From Paraburkholderia humisilvae (GTDB taxonomy: Bacteria > Pseudomonadota > Gammaproteobacteria > Burkholderiales > Burkholderiaceae): 64,000 nt of DNA. Position numbers and translations under genes: made by a program. Below the pieces are notes generated by a model. That model searched no databases and was not told the origin of the DNA. It saw only the letters and a list, made by a program, of their open reading frames with translations. Location of the stretch: positions 121,226 through 185,225 of the forward strand of contig NZ_CADIKH010000016.1 of the NCBI RefSeq assembly GCF_902859855.1. Direction: 5' to 3'. Below, piece by piece: positions 44,955-54,168 of the stretch (its first letter is position 1; every line of letters starts with the position of its first letter).

Positions 44955-45089
44955 GGGTCAGGCTCCGGAAAAAGGTCGGAGCATGGTGCCAGACGAATCG
45001 ATCAGGATGACTTAGGAAAATTCTGAATTGATGCGGGAAACCGCTTCAACTGAGCGCCGTGCAGAAGCGCAACGGAAACGGCCGGGGCG

Positions 45090-45118
45090 AAAAAAAGCGC
45101 CGGACCCTTGCCGGCGCT
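45090..45118 (-). terminator. rho-independent terminator after the rhodanese gene
   Basis: On the minus strand AGCGCCGG, a 7-nt loop, CCGGCGCT, then a run of T (plus-strand A run 45090-45096). It lies 25 bp past the rhodanese stop (45143). Confidence 0.88.
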
Positions 45119-45142
45119 TCTTCACGGACAGGTCCGCGGCGC

Positions 45143-45466
45143 TCAATAAGTCGGCACCGACGGATCCACCTGACGCGACCACGCGTCAATTCCGCCTTGC
45201 AGATTAAACACGTTCGTATGGCCACGCGATTCGAGGAACATCGCGACCTGCGCGCTGCGCGCGCCGTGATGGCAAACGCAGACGATCGGTGCTTCGTCGT
45301 CGAGTTCTTCGCTGCGTGCCGGAATCTCGCGCATCGGAATCGATACGCTGCCGGCGATCTTTGCCGTTTCAATTTCCCACGGTTCGCGCACGTCAAGCAC
45401 CACGGGCGTGGCGCGCGATAGGTCGGCAAGCCATTCGGCAAGAGCGGGGGCGGACAGGTTTTGCAT
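45143..45466 (-). CDS. rhodanese-domain sulfurtransferase
   Basis: 107 aa single rhodanese domain, GlpE-like in size. VVLDVREPWEIE is the CH2A-type start and C65 in CVCHHGARSAQVAMFL the active-site Cys with its phosphate-cradle loop; NLQGGIDAWSRQVDPSVP is the conserved end. Cytoplasmic. Probably moves sulfane sulfur; the physiological acceptor is unknown. Lies 48 bp behind the isoaspartyl methyltransferase gene, same strand, and ends in a good terminator. Confidence 0.93.
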   Translation of the reverse strand: MQNLSAPALAEWLADLSRATPVVLDVREPWEIETAKIAGSVSIPMREIPARSEELDDEAPIVCVCHHGARSAQVAMFLESRGHTNVFNLQGGIDAWSRQVDPSVPTY

Positions 45467-45514
45467 CAGAATCAGGCGATCCGGTTGGGTTCGGGGCGTG
45501 CGGTTGAGTGCAAC

Positions 45515-46168
45515 TTAGAACTTGAAGCGCGGCGGCTGCACCGCGTTCGTGAGCGGTTCGACGTAGGTCTCGAACACATCGGCGACACGGAACTGCTTTT
45601 CGTCGACGCGCGTGATGATCTGCGCCTTCATCACCGGCAGCGTGCCGACGAATGCGGCGAGGCGCCCGCCAACCTTCAGATGTTCGAGCATGTCTTGCGG
45701 CAGCACCGGCAGGCCGCCCGACACGCAGATCACGTCGTACGGCGCGACGGCGGCCCAGCCGCGCGCGGCGTCGCCGGTCACGACTTCAGCGTTCAGCACG
45801 CCGTTCGCCGCAAGATTCGATTTTGCAAGTTCGGCGAGTTCCGGTTCGATCTCGACCGTCAACACGTGCTGGCCGCGGTGCGCCAGCAACGCCGCCATAT
45901 AACCGGAGCCCGCGCCGATTTCGAGCACGCTTTCGTGCTTCTTCACGGCGAGTTCCTGCAGCACGCGCGCTTCGACGCGCGGCGCCAGCATGTGCTGGCC
46001 GGCCGGCAGCGGGATTTCCAGATCGGCAAAAGCCAGTTCGCGGTACGCGGCGGGGACGAAATTCTCACGCTTGACGATGGACAGCAGGTTCAACACGTCC
46101 TGGTCGAGCACTTCCCAGGGGCGAATCTGCTGTTCGATCATGTTGAAGCGTGCTTGCTCGATATTCAT
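45515..46168 (-). CDS. protein-L-isoaspartate O-methyltransferase-family protein
   Basis: 217 aa SAM-dependent methyltransferase of the PIMT type, which repairs isoaspartyl residues. MIEQQIRPWEVLDQDVLNLL and FVPAAYRELAFADLEIPLP are the N-terminal family segments; the SAM site VLEIGAGSGYMAALLAH is intact, followed by VEIEPELAELAK. The motif region differs from E. coli Pcm, so it is the shorter proteobacterial branch. ATG 46168 is chosen; the frame is open upstream but not homologous. Confidence 0.88.
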   Translation of the reverse strand: MNIEQARFNMIEQQIRPWEVLDQDVLNLLSIVKRENFVPAAYRELAFADLEIPLPAGQHMLAPRVEARVLQELAVKKHESVLEIGAGSGYMAALLAHRGQHVLTVEIEPELAELAKSNLAANGVLNAEVVTGDAARGWAAVAPYDVICVSGGLPVLPQDMLEHLKVGGRLAAFVGTLPVMKAQIITRVDEKQFRVADVFETYVEPLTNAVQPPRFKF

Positions 46169-46440
46169 GATGAGTTCGTTCTGCGGTGTGTGGTTGGAAT
46201 GCCGGCGAAGGCCGCGCACAGAGCGCGGAGCGCTGAGGGAGAACCCTGCAATTGTATCAAACCGGGCGTTCGCGCCGCATGCTCCCCGGCGCGTCGCCGC
46301 TTGGGACGGTGAGACGCCGGTCCCCGTATCCTTAGCCGGGTGCGCAGGACTTTTCGGAGCCGTCCGATTATGCGGTGCGCAACGATTGCTTAACTTCGCT
46401 CGACACTCAATCACCGCTGACCCATGAGGATGCCGCGCGA

Positions 46441-47010
46441 ATGAACCGCCTTTCCATTGCCTTGATCCTCGCCGCGGCATCGCTGGCCGCCCATGCCGCT
46501 GATGACGTCGCACAGCAACAGGTGCGTGTTCTTCCTGCCTCCGGCGTCACTGATCCAGACCACCGCGCTGTGCAACGCGACGGCAACGTTCAGAACAATC
46601 TCGCCTTCGATGTTTCGAAGCAGGTGCAGCGTGACTACGAGTCGCGTTTGCGGGCGATGACACCGGCGATCCCGATGGACTTCTCCGGGTCGGGCGCGCC
46701 CACCACGATCGACGGTCCGAAATCGCGAATCACGGTCATCCCGCGCGCGACGGTTCCTGGACCGAACGCCGCGCCCTACACGCAAGTCGACCGGTTCGGC
46801 GGCGGATGGGGCGCGGCGACTGTGAACATGTCGGCTCAACAGGCGCGGGACTACGACGCGCGCATCCAGTCCGAACTCGCCGAGCGGGACAAGCGGGCGG
46901 TTGCGGTTCGCCGTCCGGAAGTCCGCTTCGAGATCCCGCCGCGCGAGATACCGAAACCGTCGGGGACCACGCAGCCTTCGTCGAATGGCGGACGCGTCGA
47001 CGCGAACTGA
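46441..47010 (+). CDS. secreted hypothetical protein
   Basis: 189 aa with a Sec signal peptide (MNRLSIALILAAASLAAHA). The mature part is hydrophilic and Pro/Arg/Asn-rich, with no recognised domain and no Cys. ATG 46441 is preferred because it puts the signal at the N-terminus; the frame runs to 46375 without support. Divergent from the methyltransferase gene (272-bp gap). Probably periplasmic. A 7-bp hairpin (47009-47032) overlaps its stop. Confidence 0.65.
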   Translation: MNRLSIALILAAASLAAHAADDVAQQQVRVLPASGVTDPDHRAVQRDGNVQNNLAFDVSKQVQRDYESRLRAMTPAIPMDFSGSGAPTTIDGPKSRITVIPRATVPGPNAAPYTQVDRFGGGWGAATVNMSAQQARDYDARIQSELAERDKRAVAVRRPEVRFEIPPREIPKPSGTTQPSSNGGRVDAN

Positions 47011-47445
47011 GCGGTGGCGGGGTGAACCGCTCCGTATAAATTTCCGCACCGTGTGCAGACCGTCGCAGCCCGATCCCGCCCAGGCGACGGTTATCGGTTT
47101 GTGCAGCCACGTGAGATGGGCGCTTCGTGGTCGCGTATCAGCGCGGTAATCACGTTGACAATCGAGCTGGATTCACGCGTGTCGGTCACTACCGATGACT
47201 CCATTCGTCCGCGAACAACCGGGTATTGGCGAGGTTAAACGTCGTTATTATTGAGGTGCGGTCTGATTTATAAAAGGATGCACTCGTAATTCGTTCGGTT
47301 TTTTCGATGCCAAACATTGATTTCGGATCGGTGTTTTCTATATTCGAAGAGTCTGCCGTGACCGGCTTTTAATCGATGTGTGCCTTGTTGTAATGCCGGC
47401 GCATTTCGATTTATGCGGATATCTTCGCGGGTACAGGGGCATCAA
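47011..47445. other. 435-bp region before the second RHS gene
   Basis: No gene recognised. The hairpin GAGCGGT/ACCGCTC (47009-47032) follows the upstream gene without a T-run. From about 47230 the sequence becomes AT-rich, as before RHS1. AGGGG at 47435-47439 precedes ATG 47446. A TTGACA box (47156-47161) has no good -10 partner. Confidence 0.45.
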
Positions 47446-50400
47446 ATGAAAACTGTTCAAAAAGTCGCCGATGCCGGCGCATGCCAAAACACGTCTCAAC
47501 AGGCACAAACGCAACAACCACCGGCATCGCGCGGCAGCGACAACGGCGATATATTCAATCAATCGGACGCGATTTCATTCTGGTCATTCCGGCGAGGCGA
47601 AGTTGATCCGCGTACCGGCACTTTTAATTATTATATTCCGATTGCCAAAATAACCGGAAATGCGCGCTCGGGGCCATCGCTCGAACTTGTACTTGGCTAC
47701 GATCATTTCAGCAGCGTGGACGAGGGATTTGGTCTGGGCTGGGCGCCTCGGCTGAGTAAAGTTACATTTGATAATTCACGATTGCAGCTGATATTGACCG
47801 ATGGCCGGGTGATCAATCTGAAGCAGGATCCGGATACGCAGGCATTCACAATTGACACGATCTATATCAACGACCTGGTCCTGAAAAAATCGACCGACCC
47901 GGACGGATATCAAGTCAGATACAAGGACGGCATCACGGAGACATTGACGAAAATCGGTATCGGATATTACGTAACGGAGATTATTCATGAAAGCGGCTAC
48001 AAACTCGTTCTGGAGTATGGCGGTTCATACGATCGCGCTGCGCTCACGCGCATTTACGACGAATCCGGCACGAGCCTTGTGGACATCACCCGCACAGATA
48101 CGACCGATGAAACCGGCAGCCTGAAATCTCGCGAATGCGCAATCGAGCTTTACAAAGGCAATGCAGACTATGCAACCAAAATGACGCTGGCTATCAGCGA
48201 CGACGGTTCGACAGGTTTGAGCTTGAGGACATGCAGCGTTGCATTAACTGACACGGAGAATATTCAGACGTTAAGTTTCAGTTATTTAAGCCCGAGTACA
48301 ACCATCGGTTTTCGTGTCATTTCTCAGGTGGACAGCAATTTCGCCGGTCCGGCCACCGAGCAGATATCTTATCAGGAACGTTTGAAATTGCCCGATGGTT
48401 TTCCGTGGACGACTTTTCCGGTCGCTATCTCGTATGTACTGTCGTTGACGTCGGCGGGCACGGGACAGACAAAATCGGAAGTACATACCTATGAATATGG
48501 TGACGATACAGAAGAGGAAGAGGAGGATAGGGATTACAACAATTTTCTGGGCTACCAGGAGGATACGGAGTGGAATACCGCTGCGATCGACAATCTGTAC
48601 GATCGCGACGCTACCTATCATTACGAGACCACCGAAACACTCAATATCGATGGCACGCAGACTTCGACGATCGTACGGGAATATGACAAATTCCACCGTC
48701 TGTATTCAGAAGAAACGTCGATTCCGGATACGGCGCAAATAAAGGGTCGCAAGATAAGAGTGGATTATTACTATCCGGGAGAAACGACGCTCGGCTATCT
48801 GGCACTGCCGCCACAATACAAACTGCCAAACCGGATACTGACGACGTTCAGCGAAACAACTGTGGTGTCGCCGGAAGAGCCGAAAACGAGCGAACGCAAA
48901 ACGGATCAGTATTTCAGCTACGACGAATACGGCAACCTGCTGCAGGAGAAACTGATTGGCGGGTTCACTGTCGACTATGCCTATTATGCGGCTGCCGGCG
49001 TACCGGATACCTGTCCGCCCGAACCGAACGGGTTTGTGCGATTTCTGAACACGTCGAAGAAATATAAGACGAGTGCGGCCGACAATTGCATCACGACGAC
49101 ACGCACGTATACGTCGACCTCCATGAAGGACGGCTCGACCTTTACTGTGCCAGCGACCGAAGAGGAGAAAAGAACCATTGCGAAGGTCGAAAGCACCGAC
49201 TACAAAAAGACAAAGTTCGAGTATTTCAATACGGAGAGCGACACCGGCACGACGCGTGGCCGCCTGAAGTCCACACTGTTGCAGCTCAGTCGCGAGAACG
49301 GTGTGACGACCAGCTATACGTACACGCTTTCCGCCGATGGCACACAGCTCGACATCTGGACGACGGAAACCGGTGTCGACGGCAACACGCTGACCGGATG
49401 GAGGACAATTTCTTGCCTCACAGGGGTGCCAACGGAGATCACCGACAATTTCGGCGTGTCTACTAGTCTCAAGTACGACAAGTTCGGACGCGTGACCTCG
49501 CACAAGCGGGCACCGGGAACCAGCTTCGAACGCACGGTCACATACAGCTACGCGTTCGACGCGACCAGCAAACTGCATTCGAGGACCACCACTGAACCGT
49601 CGCTGAACGCCGTCAAGGTCACGACCGACGCATTGGGCAACATCGTAAAAGAGGAGGTTGCAAGCCAGGTTGCGCGCACGGCCGAATACAACACGCAAGG
49701 CTGGCTGGTTACCGAACACCGGTACGACTACGACGTGACCGCGGCAGACAGCACGGCAATGGCGCAGCTGGATCTGGTGGATAACTATTACTACGACGGC
49801 TTCGGCGAACTGACGCGGGTGGTGTATCACGACAACCGGGAAACCCGTCGTCACTTCAATATCGGCAGCGCGATACTGACCGAGTACACGAATGTTCCGG
49901 TCAAGCAGGCGGAAACGGACGTCGTGACCATTTACAACCTCACGAGAACCAGCCATGACCCTGGCACCTTGCTACCGTTGACAGTCCAGGACTACAGCGA
50001 CGACAAGAAGACGCTGATCAGCACGACGACCTACACCTATGACGAATTTTTCCGTCTGCAGGGCACGAAAGTCGTGGATGCGGCGACGCAAAAGCAGATG
50101 CGCGTTGCGCTCGCCTACGACTTCTTCGATCGGGTTTCAACGGCGACCGACTACGACAACGACCAGCCGGCGCGCGTGCGCGGCATGCAATACTGGGAGT
50201 ACGGGGTCGAACCGCGGATCGCGAGCATGTCGGTCGATGACGTCACCGTCGCGACGCGTACATTCGATGGGATCGGGCGTATCACGAAGGTGGACCGGAA
50301 CCCCGCTAACCCCGGGCAGAGCGTGACCGACTATACGTACTCGGACGGGTACGTGACGCCCGCCACCGAGACCACGCCACGCGGCATCGCGATCGCCCAT

Positions 50401-52821
50401 GACTACTGCCCGGAACTTGGCGGCGTACCGACGAGCACGAAGCCGCCGGAGGGGCAAGACGGTTCGTTTGCGTACAAGTACAACAAGGACATCGTCAAGC
50501 TGATCGAACAGACCTACACGACCGGTACGGTGGTCGAGACAAGGACGCTCAGGTATGACACGAACGCGCTACTCATCGGCGAGGTGTCGACGCTGAAGAA
50601 CGCGGACGGCACGACAGACGGCTACCAGAACGGTTTTTCCCGCACTCCGCTGGGCAGACTGAAGTCGGTCTCCTCGTCTGTGACAGGCAGGTCCCCGCAA
50701 AATGACGCGTGGTATGGCTACGACAGCGCGGGACGGGTTGCGACGATCGGGTTTCGCAGCGGGGGCGCGCAGGTGCTCAAAGTAACGATGAGCTATGCCG
50801 GTGGCGAACTGCTGAAGTCAGCGACTTACACGTTCGGATCGGACGCCGAGCCCACCGCGACGTTTCGGCTCGACCTGTCGTACGACAGCAGAATGCGTCT
50901 GACGACGAAGACGTACCTGCGCAAGGGTGAGGATGGCACGTTCACACAATGCGCAAGCAGCGAACTTGTCTACAACGGACTTGATCAGGTGAACGAACAG
51001 CGCTTCGGCGCGGCGGCAGTGACGACGGTGCTGCAGAACCAGTACGACTATGCCGGCCGCCTGAGCGGATCAACGGCCAGCGACGCGACGACCGTTTATC
51101 CGAAGGATACGGGCGGCAACGATGTCAGCGAGTACACGTTCGGCTATGACAACTACAACAACATCACGTCGTGGAGCACGAAGCTAAAGGAAACCGGCGA
51201 CTCGACCAGCGTCGCGTGCAGTTACGACGGCAAGAACGTCTTTGAGATGACGAAGCAGGTGATCACGCGCGGGTCCGAGTCGCCGCGGCAAGTGGATCTC
51301 ACGTACGACGCATCGGGCAATATTTCGAGCGTGGCGGAAACGGACGGAATAATCACCACTTGCACCTACGATTGCTACGAAAAACTGCGTACGCAGAACA
51401 GGTCGAAGCCGACGGATGGGAATTGGCGGCCGACGACCGCGTACTTCGAATACAACAGCCAGGGCAAGTTGCGTAGCGAAAAGATGACGATTCCGAAGGG
51501 CGAGACATTCGATACCGTGTGCCCAACTGCCTTCGCCTACTGCAACGGCCGCTTCGTCGCGTCGCTGCGCAAGCAGCAGGCCAGCGACACCGACGCGCAG
51601 TTCGCGACGTATCTGAGCGGTGCGAGCCACGTCGACGCGATCCAGTGCTCGCGCGGCAATGCGACAGCGGGCTACACGAAGTCCCCGCAGATGTTGTTCA
51701 GCGATCCGTCCGGCAGCGTGTACGGCGCTGCGGATCCTGCAAAGGGCACAGAGATCGTGCCGAAGATCTACAACCCATACGGCTCTCTCAGCGCCGCATT
51801 CGACACGTCGTATGATCCGGCGCTCTTCAAAGGACAACGCTTCGATCCGATGGCGTGGCTGTACCACCTCGGCGATGGCATGCGTTCTTACGACAGCTCA
51901 GTGCTGCTACGCTTTCTTCAGTACGACACCGAAAGTCCGTTCGGTGAAGGCGGACTGAATCCTTACGCGTATTGCGAAGGCGATCCGGTTACCTTCGCCG
52001 ATTCGTCCGGAAACAGCAAGGCGTGGGTCATCGGACCGGTGGTGGCCTCGATCGGTCTGTTGCTTGGCATGGTCAGCTTCGGAATGGGCGCTTGGGCGGT
52101 AGTTGGCGGCGCGCTTGCGCTGACGAGCGGGTTGGCCTTCACTGGCGGGGTGGTCGCGCTCGGAGGCGGTGCGACGGGGCTGGCCTCCGCACTGGTCGAC
52201 GATCAGGAAACCGTCGACCAGTTGACGCTGGCCAGCACGGTCTTGTTGGGCCTGAGTGCGGTGCTGCAATATCTGCCGCTCGGGGTACACATGCTCGGAA
52301 ATAAACTGGCTGCGTGGCGGTTTGTGGACCGCGTGTCCACAGCGCGGGCCTTGACAGCCAGATCTCAATTCAACAAGTACTCCGGGACCGACTTTACCGT
52401 GAGCGCGACACGCGTTCAAATGCCGGGCGTCGCGGGCAATGTTCGCCTTGTGGCGACGCATGGATCGCCGGGCGTGCTCCAGTTTCCCGTGCGGTCGAAT
52501 CGCGCCGCCAATGGCGCGTGGCAATATAGGGCGGCACGCGTGACGCCAGAGGACTTTGCCACCGAGCTCAACCACCTGCTTGCCAGCGAGTTCGGTGATA
52601 CAGACGGGCCGATCTTTCTGATTGCCTGTGGCGGGACGCGTGCGGGCGCAATCAACAACGCGCAAGCGGTCGCGACGTTCTCGAACAGAACGGTTTCGGC
52701 TTTCCCAAGCAGTACGGTAGTCGGCTTGTGGCGATCCCCGCCAAACACCCAGCCAATCACGAAGTTCACGACTTATGGTTGGCGCTGGTTCCCGAAAGCG
52801 ATGACGTTCGCGCCTGCGTAA
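47446..52821 (+). CDS. RHS-repeat protein with predicted clan-CD-like peptidase tip (RHS2)
   Basis: 1791 aa, paralog of RHS1 along its length. Start domain DAISFWSFRRGEVDPRTGTF then YYIPIAKITGN; many YD repeats; RHS core end near residue 1522 (RFLQYDTESPFGEGGLNPYA, GDPVTFADSSG); hydrophobic module ~1525-1625; tip ~1630-1791. The tip has a strand ending in His-Gly (NVRLVATHGSPG, H1672) and a strand ending in Ala-Cys (GPIFLIACGGTRAG, C1728) followed by a helix and SSTVVGLWRSPP, the order seen in CHAT/caspase-like peptidases. It ends WRWFPKAM. No signal peptide, no PAAR or VgrG. A GC hairpin follows and then a lacI-type gene; no immunity gene seen. Confidence 0.88.
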   Translation: MKTVQKVADAGACQNTSQQAQTQQPPASRGSDNGDIFNQSDAISFWSFRRGEVDPRTGTFNYYIPIAKITGNARSGPSLELVLGYDHFSSVDEGFGLGWAPRLSKVTFDNSRLQLILTDGRVINLKQDPDTQAFTIDTIYINDLVLKKSTDPDGYQVRYKDGITETLTKIGIGYYVTEIIHESGYKLVLEYGGSYDRAALTRIYDESGTSLVDITRTDTTDETGSLKSRECAIELYKGNADYATKMTLAISDDGSTGLSLRTCSVALTDTENIQTLSFSYLSPSTTIGFRVISQVDSNFAGPATEQISYQERLKLPDGFPWTTFPVAISYVLSLTSAGTGQTKSEVHTYEYGDDTEEEEEDRDYNNFLGYQEDTEWNTAAIDNLYDRDATYHYETTETLNIDGTQTSTIVREYDKFHRLYSEETSIPDTAQIKGRKIRVDYYYPGETTLGYLALPPQYKLPNRILTTFSETTVVSPEEPKTSERKTDQYFSYDEYGNLLQEKLIGGFTVDYAYYAAAGVPDTCPPEPNGFVRFLNTSKKYKTSAADNCITTTRTYTSTSMKDGSTFTVPATEEEKRTIAKVESTDYKKTKFEYFNTESDTGTTRGRLKSTLLQLSRENGVTTSYTYTLSADGTQLDIWTTETGVDGNTLTGWRTISCLTGVPTEITDNFGVSTSLKYDKFGRVTSHKRAPGTSFERTVTYSYAFDATSKLHSRTTTEPSLNAVKVTTDALGNIVKEEVASQVARTAEYNTQGWLVTEHRYDYDVTAADSTAMAQLDLVDNYYYDGFGELTRVVYHDNRETRRHFNIGSAILTEYTNVPVKQAETDVVTIYNLTRTSHDPGTLLPLTVQDYSDDKKTLISTTTYTYDEFFRLQGTKVVDAATQKQMRVALAYDFFDRVSTATDYDNDQPARVRGMQYWEYGVEPRIASMSVDDVTVATRTFDGIGRITKVDRNPANPGQSVTDYTYSDGYVTPATETTPRGIAIAHDYCPELGGVPTSTKPPEGQDGSFAYKYNKDIVKLIEQTYTTGTVVETRTLRYDTNALLIGEVSTLKNADGTTDGYQNGFSRTPLGRLKSVSSSVTGRSPQNDAWYGYDSAGRVATIGFRSGGAQVLKVTMSYAGGELLKSATYTFGSDAEPTATFRLDLSYDSRMRLTTKTYLRKGEDGTFTQCASSELVYNGLDQVNEQRFGAAAVTTVLQNQYDYAGRLSGSTASDATTVYPKDTGGNDVSEYTFGYDNYNNITSWSTKLKETGDSTSVACSYDGKNVFEMTKQVITRGSESPRQVDLTYDASGNISSVAETDGIITTCTYDCYEKLRTQNRSKPTDGNWRPTTAYFEYNSQGKLRSEKMTIPKGETFDTVCPTAFAYCNGRFVASLRKQQASDTDAQFATYLSGASHVDAIQCSRGNATAGYTKSPQMLFSDPSGSVYGAADPAKGTEIVPKIYNPYGSLSAAFDTSYDPALFKGQRFDPMAWLYHLGDGMRSYDSSVLLRFLQYDTESPFGEGGLNPYAYCEGDPVTFADSSGNSKAWVIGPVVASIGLLLGMVSFGMGAWAVVGGALALTSGLAFTGGVVALGGGATGLASALVDDQETVDQLTLASTVLLGLSAVLQYLPLGVHMLGNKLAAWRFVDRVSTARALTARSQFNKYSGTDFTVSATRVQMPGVAGNVRLVATHGSPGVLQFPVRSNRAANGAWQYRAARVTPEDFATELNHLLASEFGDTDGPIFLIACGGTRAGAINNAQAVATFSNRTVSAFPSSTVVGLWRSPPNTQPITKFTTYGWRWFPKAMTFAPA

Positions 52822-52952
52822 TCCAGTCTGAACTGACCGCGGCGACGCTCGCGTCGGCCAGGGAGAAACCGGCCGACGGTTGGGCACGTGACGTCGTCCT
52901 TGCGGAGGGCGTGGACTGGCACCCAGCGGGCGGCGTGGCCAAGCCGTTTGCC

Positions 52953-52973
52953 GCGCCCGGCTGTGCCGGGCGC
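52953..52973 (+). terminator. GC hairpin after RHS2
   Basis: GCGCCCGGC, TGT, GCCGGGCGC: a perfect 9-bp stem with a 3-nt loop, 131 bp after the RHS2 stop. No T-run follows, so it is a possible terminator only. Confidence 0.45.
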
Positions 52974-53050
52974 CCTTGCGGCCTCAGTACAAATCCCTAG
53001 CGCAACCACCTTGAGATTTCTCCCTTCGTCCGCGACAATCGAGTTGTCAA

Positions 53051-53064
53051 TGTAATCGATTACA
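53051..53064. promoter_or_regulatory. LacI-type operator palindrome at the regulator gene
   Basis: TGTAATCGATTACA is a perfect 14-bp palindrome with the central CG typical of LacI/GalR-family operators. It lies immediately before the ribosome binding site of the lacI-type gene, so binding would block its own transcript and likely that of the whole sugar operon. Binding by this regulator is inferred. Confidence 0.65.
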
Positions 53065-53078
53065 TGGAGAAAACGGCC

Positions 53079-54143
53079 GTGTCCCGATCGTCGCACCCTG
53101 ATGCCACGGCCTTGCAACCGGAGCGCTCACGTCTCTCGCCGCGTCCTGTGAAGGACATGTCAATCGACGACGTCGCCGCGCAGGCCGGCGTATCGGTCGC
53201 GACCGTATCGCGTGTGCTGAACGGCCATTCGAATGTACGCGCGGAAACCCGCGACAAAGTGCTCGCCGCAGTCGAGTCAACCGGCTATCGCGTCAACGAA
53301 CTCGCGCGCAATCTGCGCACCGCCGAAAGCCGGCTGCTGCTGACGATGGTGCCGAATTTCGGCAACCCGTTCTACGCGGAAATCGTGCGTGGCATCGACA
53401 GCGTCGCGCGCCAGCATGGCTATTTCATGCTGTTGTGCGACACCGGCGCCGATCCTGGCCGCGAGCGCAGCTACTTCGAGATGCTGCGCCGCCGCCGCGC
53501 GGACGGGGCGATCTGTCTCGATCCGGCCGCCGCGCAGCAGGCGCTGTCCGAAGAACTGAACACCTTGCCGTGGGTCGCATGCTGCGAATTCGATGCGGAC
53601 GTCGGCGTGCCGTATGTCGGCATCGACAACTACCGCGCGGCCGGCGACGCGGTGATGCACCTGCTGGCGCGCGGCCACACGCGCATCGCGCTGATCAATT
53701 CGGGCGACGGTTATCTGTATGCGCAGCAACGCGAGCGCGGCTATCTGGACGCGCTGCATAACGCCGGCGTCGACCCCGACCCGCGCTGGCAAGTGCATCT
53801 GGACAGCCTCGACTACGAAGCGGGCGCGTCCGCGGCGGCGATCCTGATGGCGCAAGCCGAGCCGCCCACGGCGATCTTCACCGTATCGGACACGCTGGCG
53901 ATCGGCGTGGTCAAAGGCCTGCGCAGCGTCGGCAAGCGCGTGCCGGACGACGTCGCGGTGGTCGGCTTCGATGACATTTCGCTTGCCGCGCAAATTGATC
54001 CGCCGCTGACCACCATCGCGCAGCCGATGCGCGAGCTCGGCGAAACGGCCGCGCGGTTGCTGCTGAAACGGCTCGCGAACCGCAGTGCGAACGTGCCGGG
54101 CGTGCTGTTGCCGCATCGGCTCGTCGTGCGCGGCAGCGCATGA
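53079..54143 (+). CDS. LacI/GalR-family transcriptional regulator
   Basis: About 354 aa. HTH plus hinge: SIDDVAAQAGVSVATVSRVL then NGHSNVRAETRDKVLAAVES; the effector-binding domain is periplasmic-binding-protein-like (LTMVPNFGNPFYAEIVRGID, VGIDNYRAAGDAVMHLL, RIALINSGDG, DDVAVVGFDDISLA). GTG 53079 follows GGAG by 9 bp and leaves the operator palindrome outside the coding region; ATG 53064 (overlapping the operator) and ATG 53157 (start of the HTH) are alternatives. First gene of the sugar locus, 25 bp before the ATPase gene. Confidence 0.9.
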   Translation: MSRSSHPDATALQPERSRLSPRPVKDMSIDDVAAQAGVSVATVSRVLNGHSNVRAETRDKVLAAVESTGYRVNELARNLRTAESRLLLTMVPNFGNPFYAEIVRGIDSVARQHGYFMLLCDTGADPGRERSYFEMLRRRRADGAICLDPAAAQQALSEELNTLPWVACCEFDADVGVPYVGIDNYRAAGDAVMHLLARGHTRIALINSGDGYLYAQQRERGYLDALHNAGVDPDPRWQVHLDSLDYEAGASAAAILMAQAEPPTAIFTVSDTLAIGVVKGLRSVGKRVPDDVAVVGFDDISLAAQIDPPLTTIAQPMRELGETAARLLLKRLANRSANVPGVLLPHRLVVRGSA

Positions 54144-54168
54144 TGAGCGTCGCAGGAGCGCCACCCCG

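Noticed and set aside
36954..47445. Mobile element ends or att sites flanking the RHS genes
   Set aside because: No direct repeats, tRNA, integrase or transposase could be found by eye around either RHS gene.
52728..53000. 90-codon plus-strand ORF overlapping the end of RHS2, considered as an immunity gene
   Set aside because: It starts inside the conserved RHS2 tip in another frame, has no hydrophobic segment or family, no ribosome binding site that I can see, and runs through the GC hairpin at 52953-52973.
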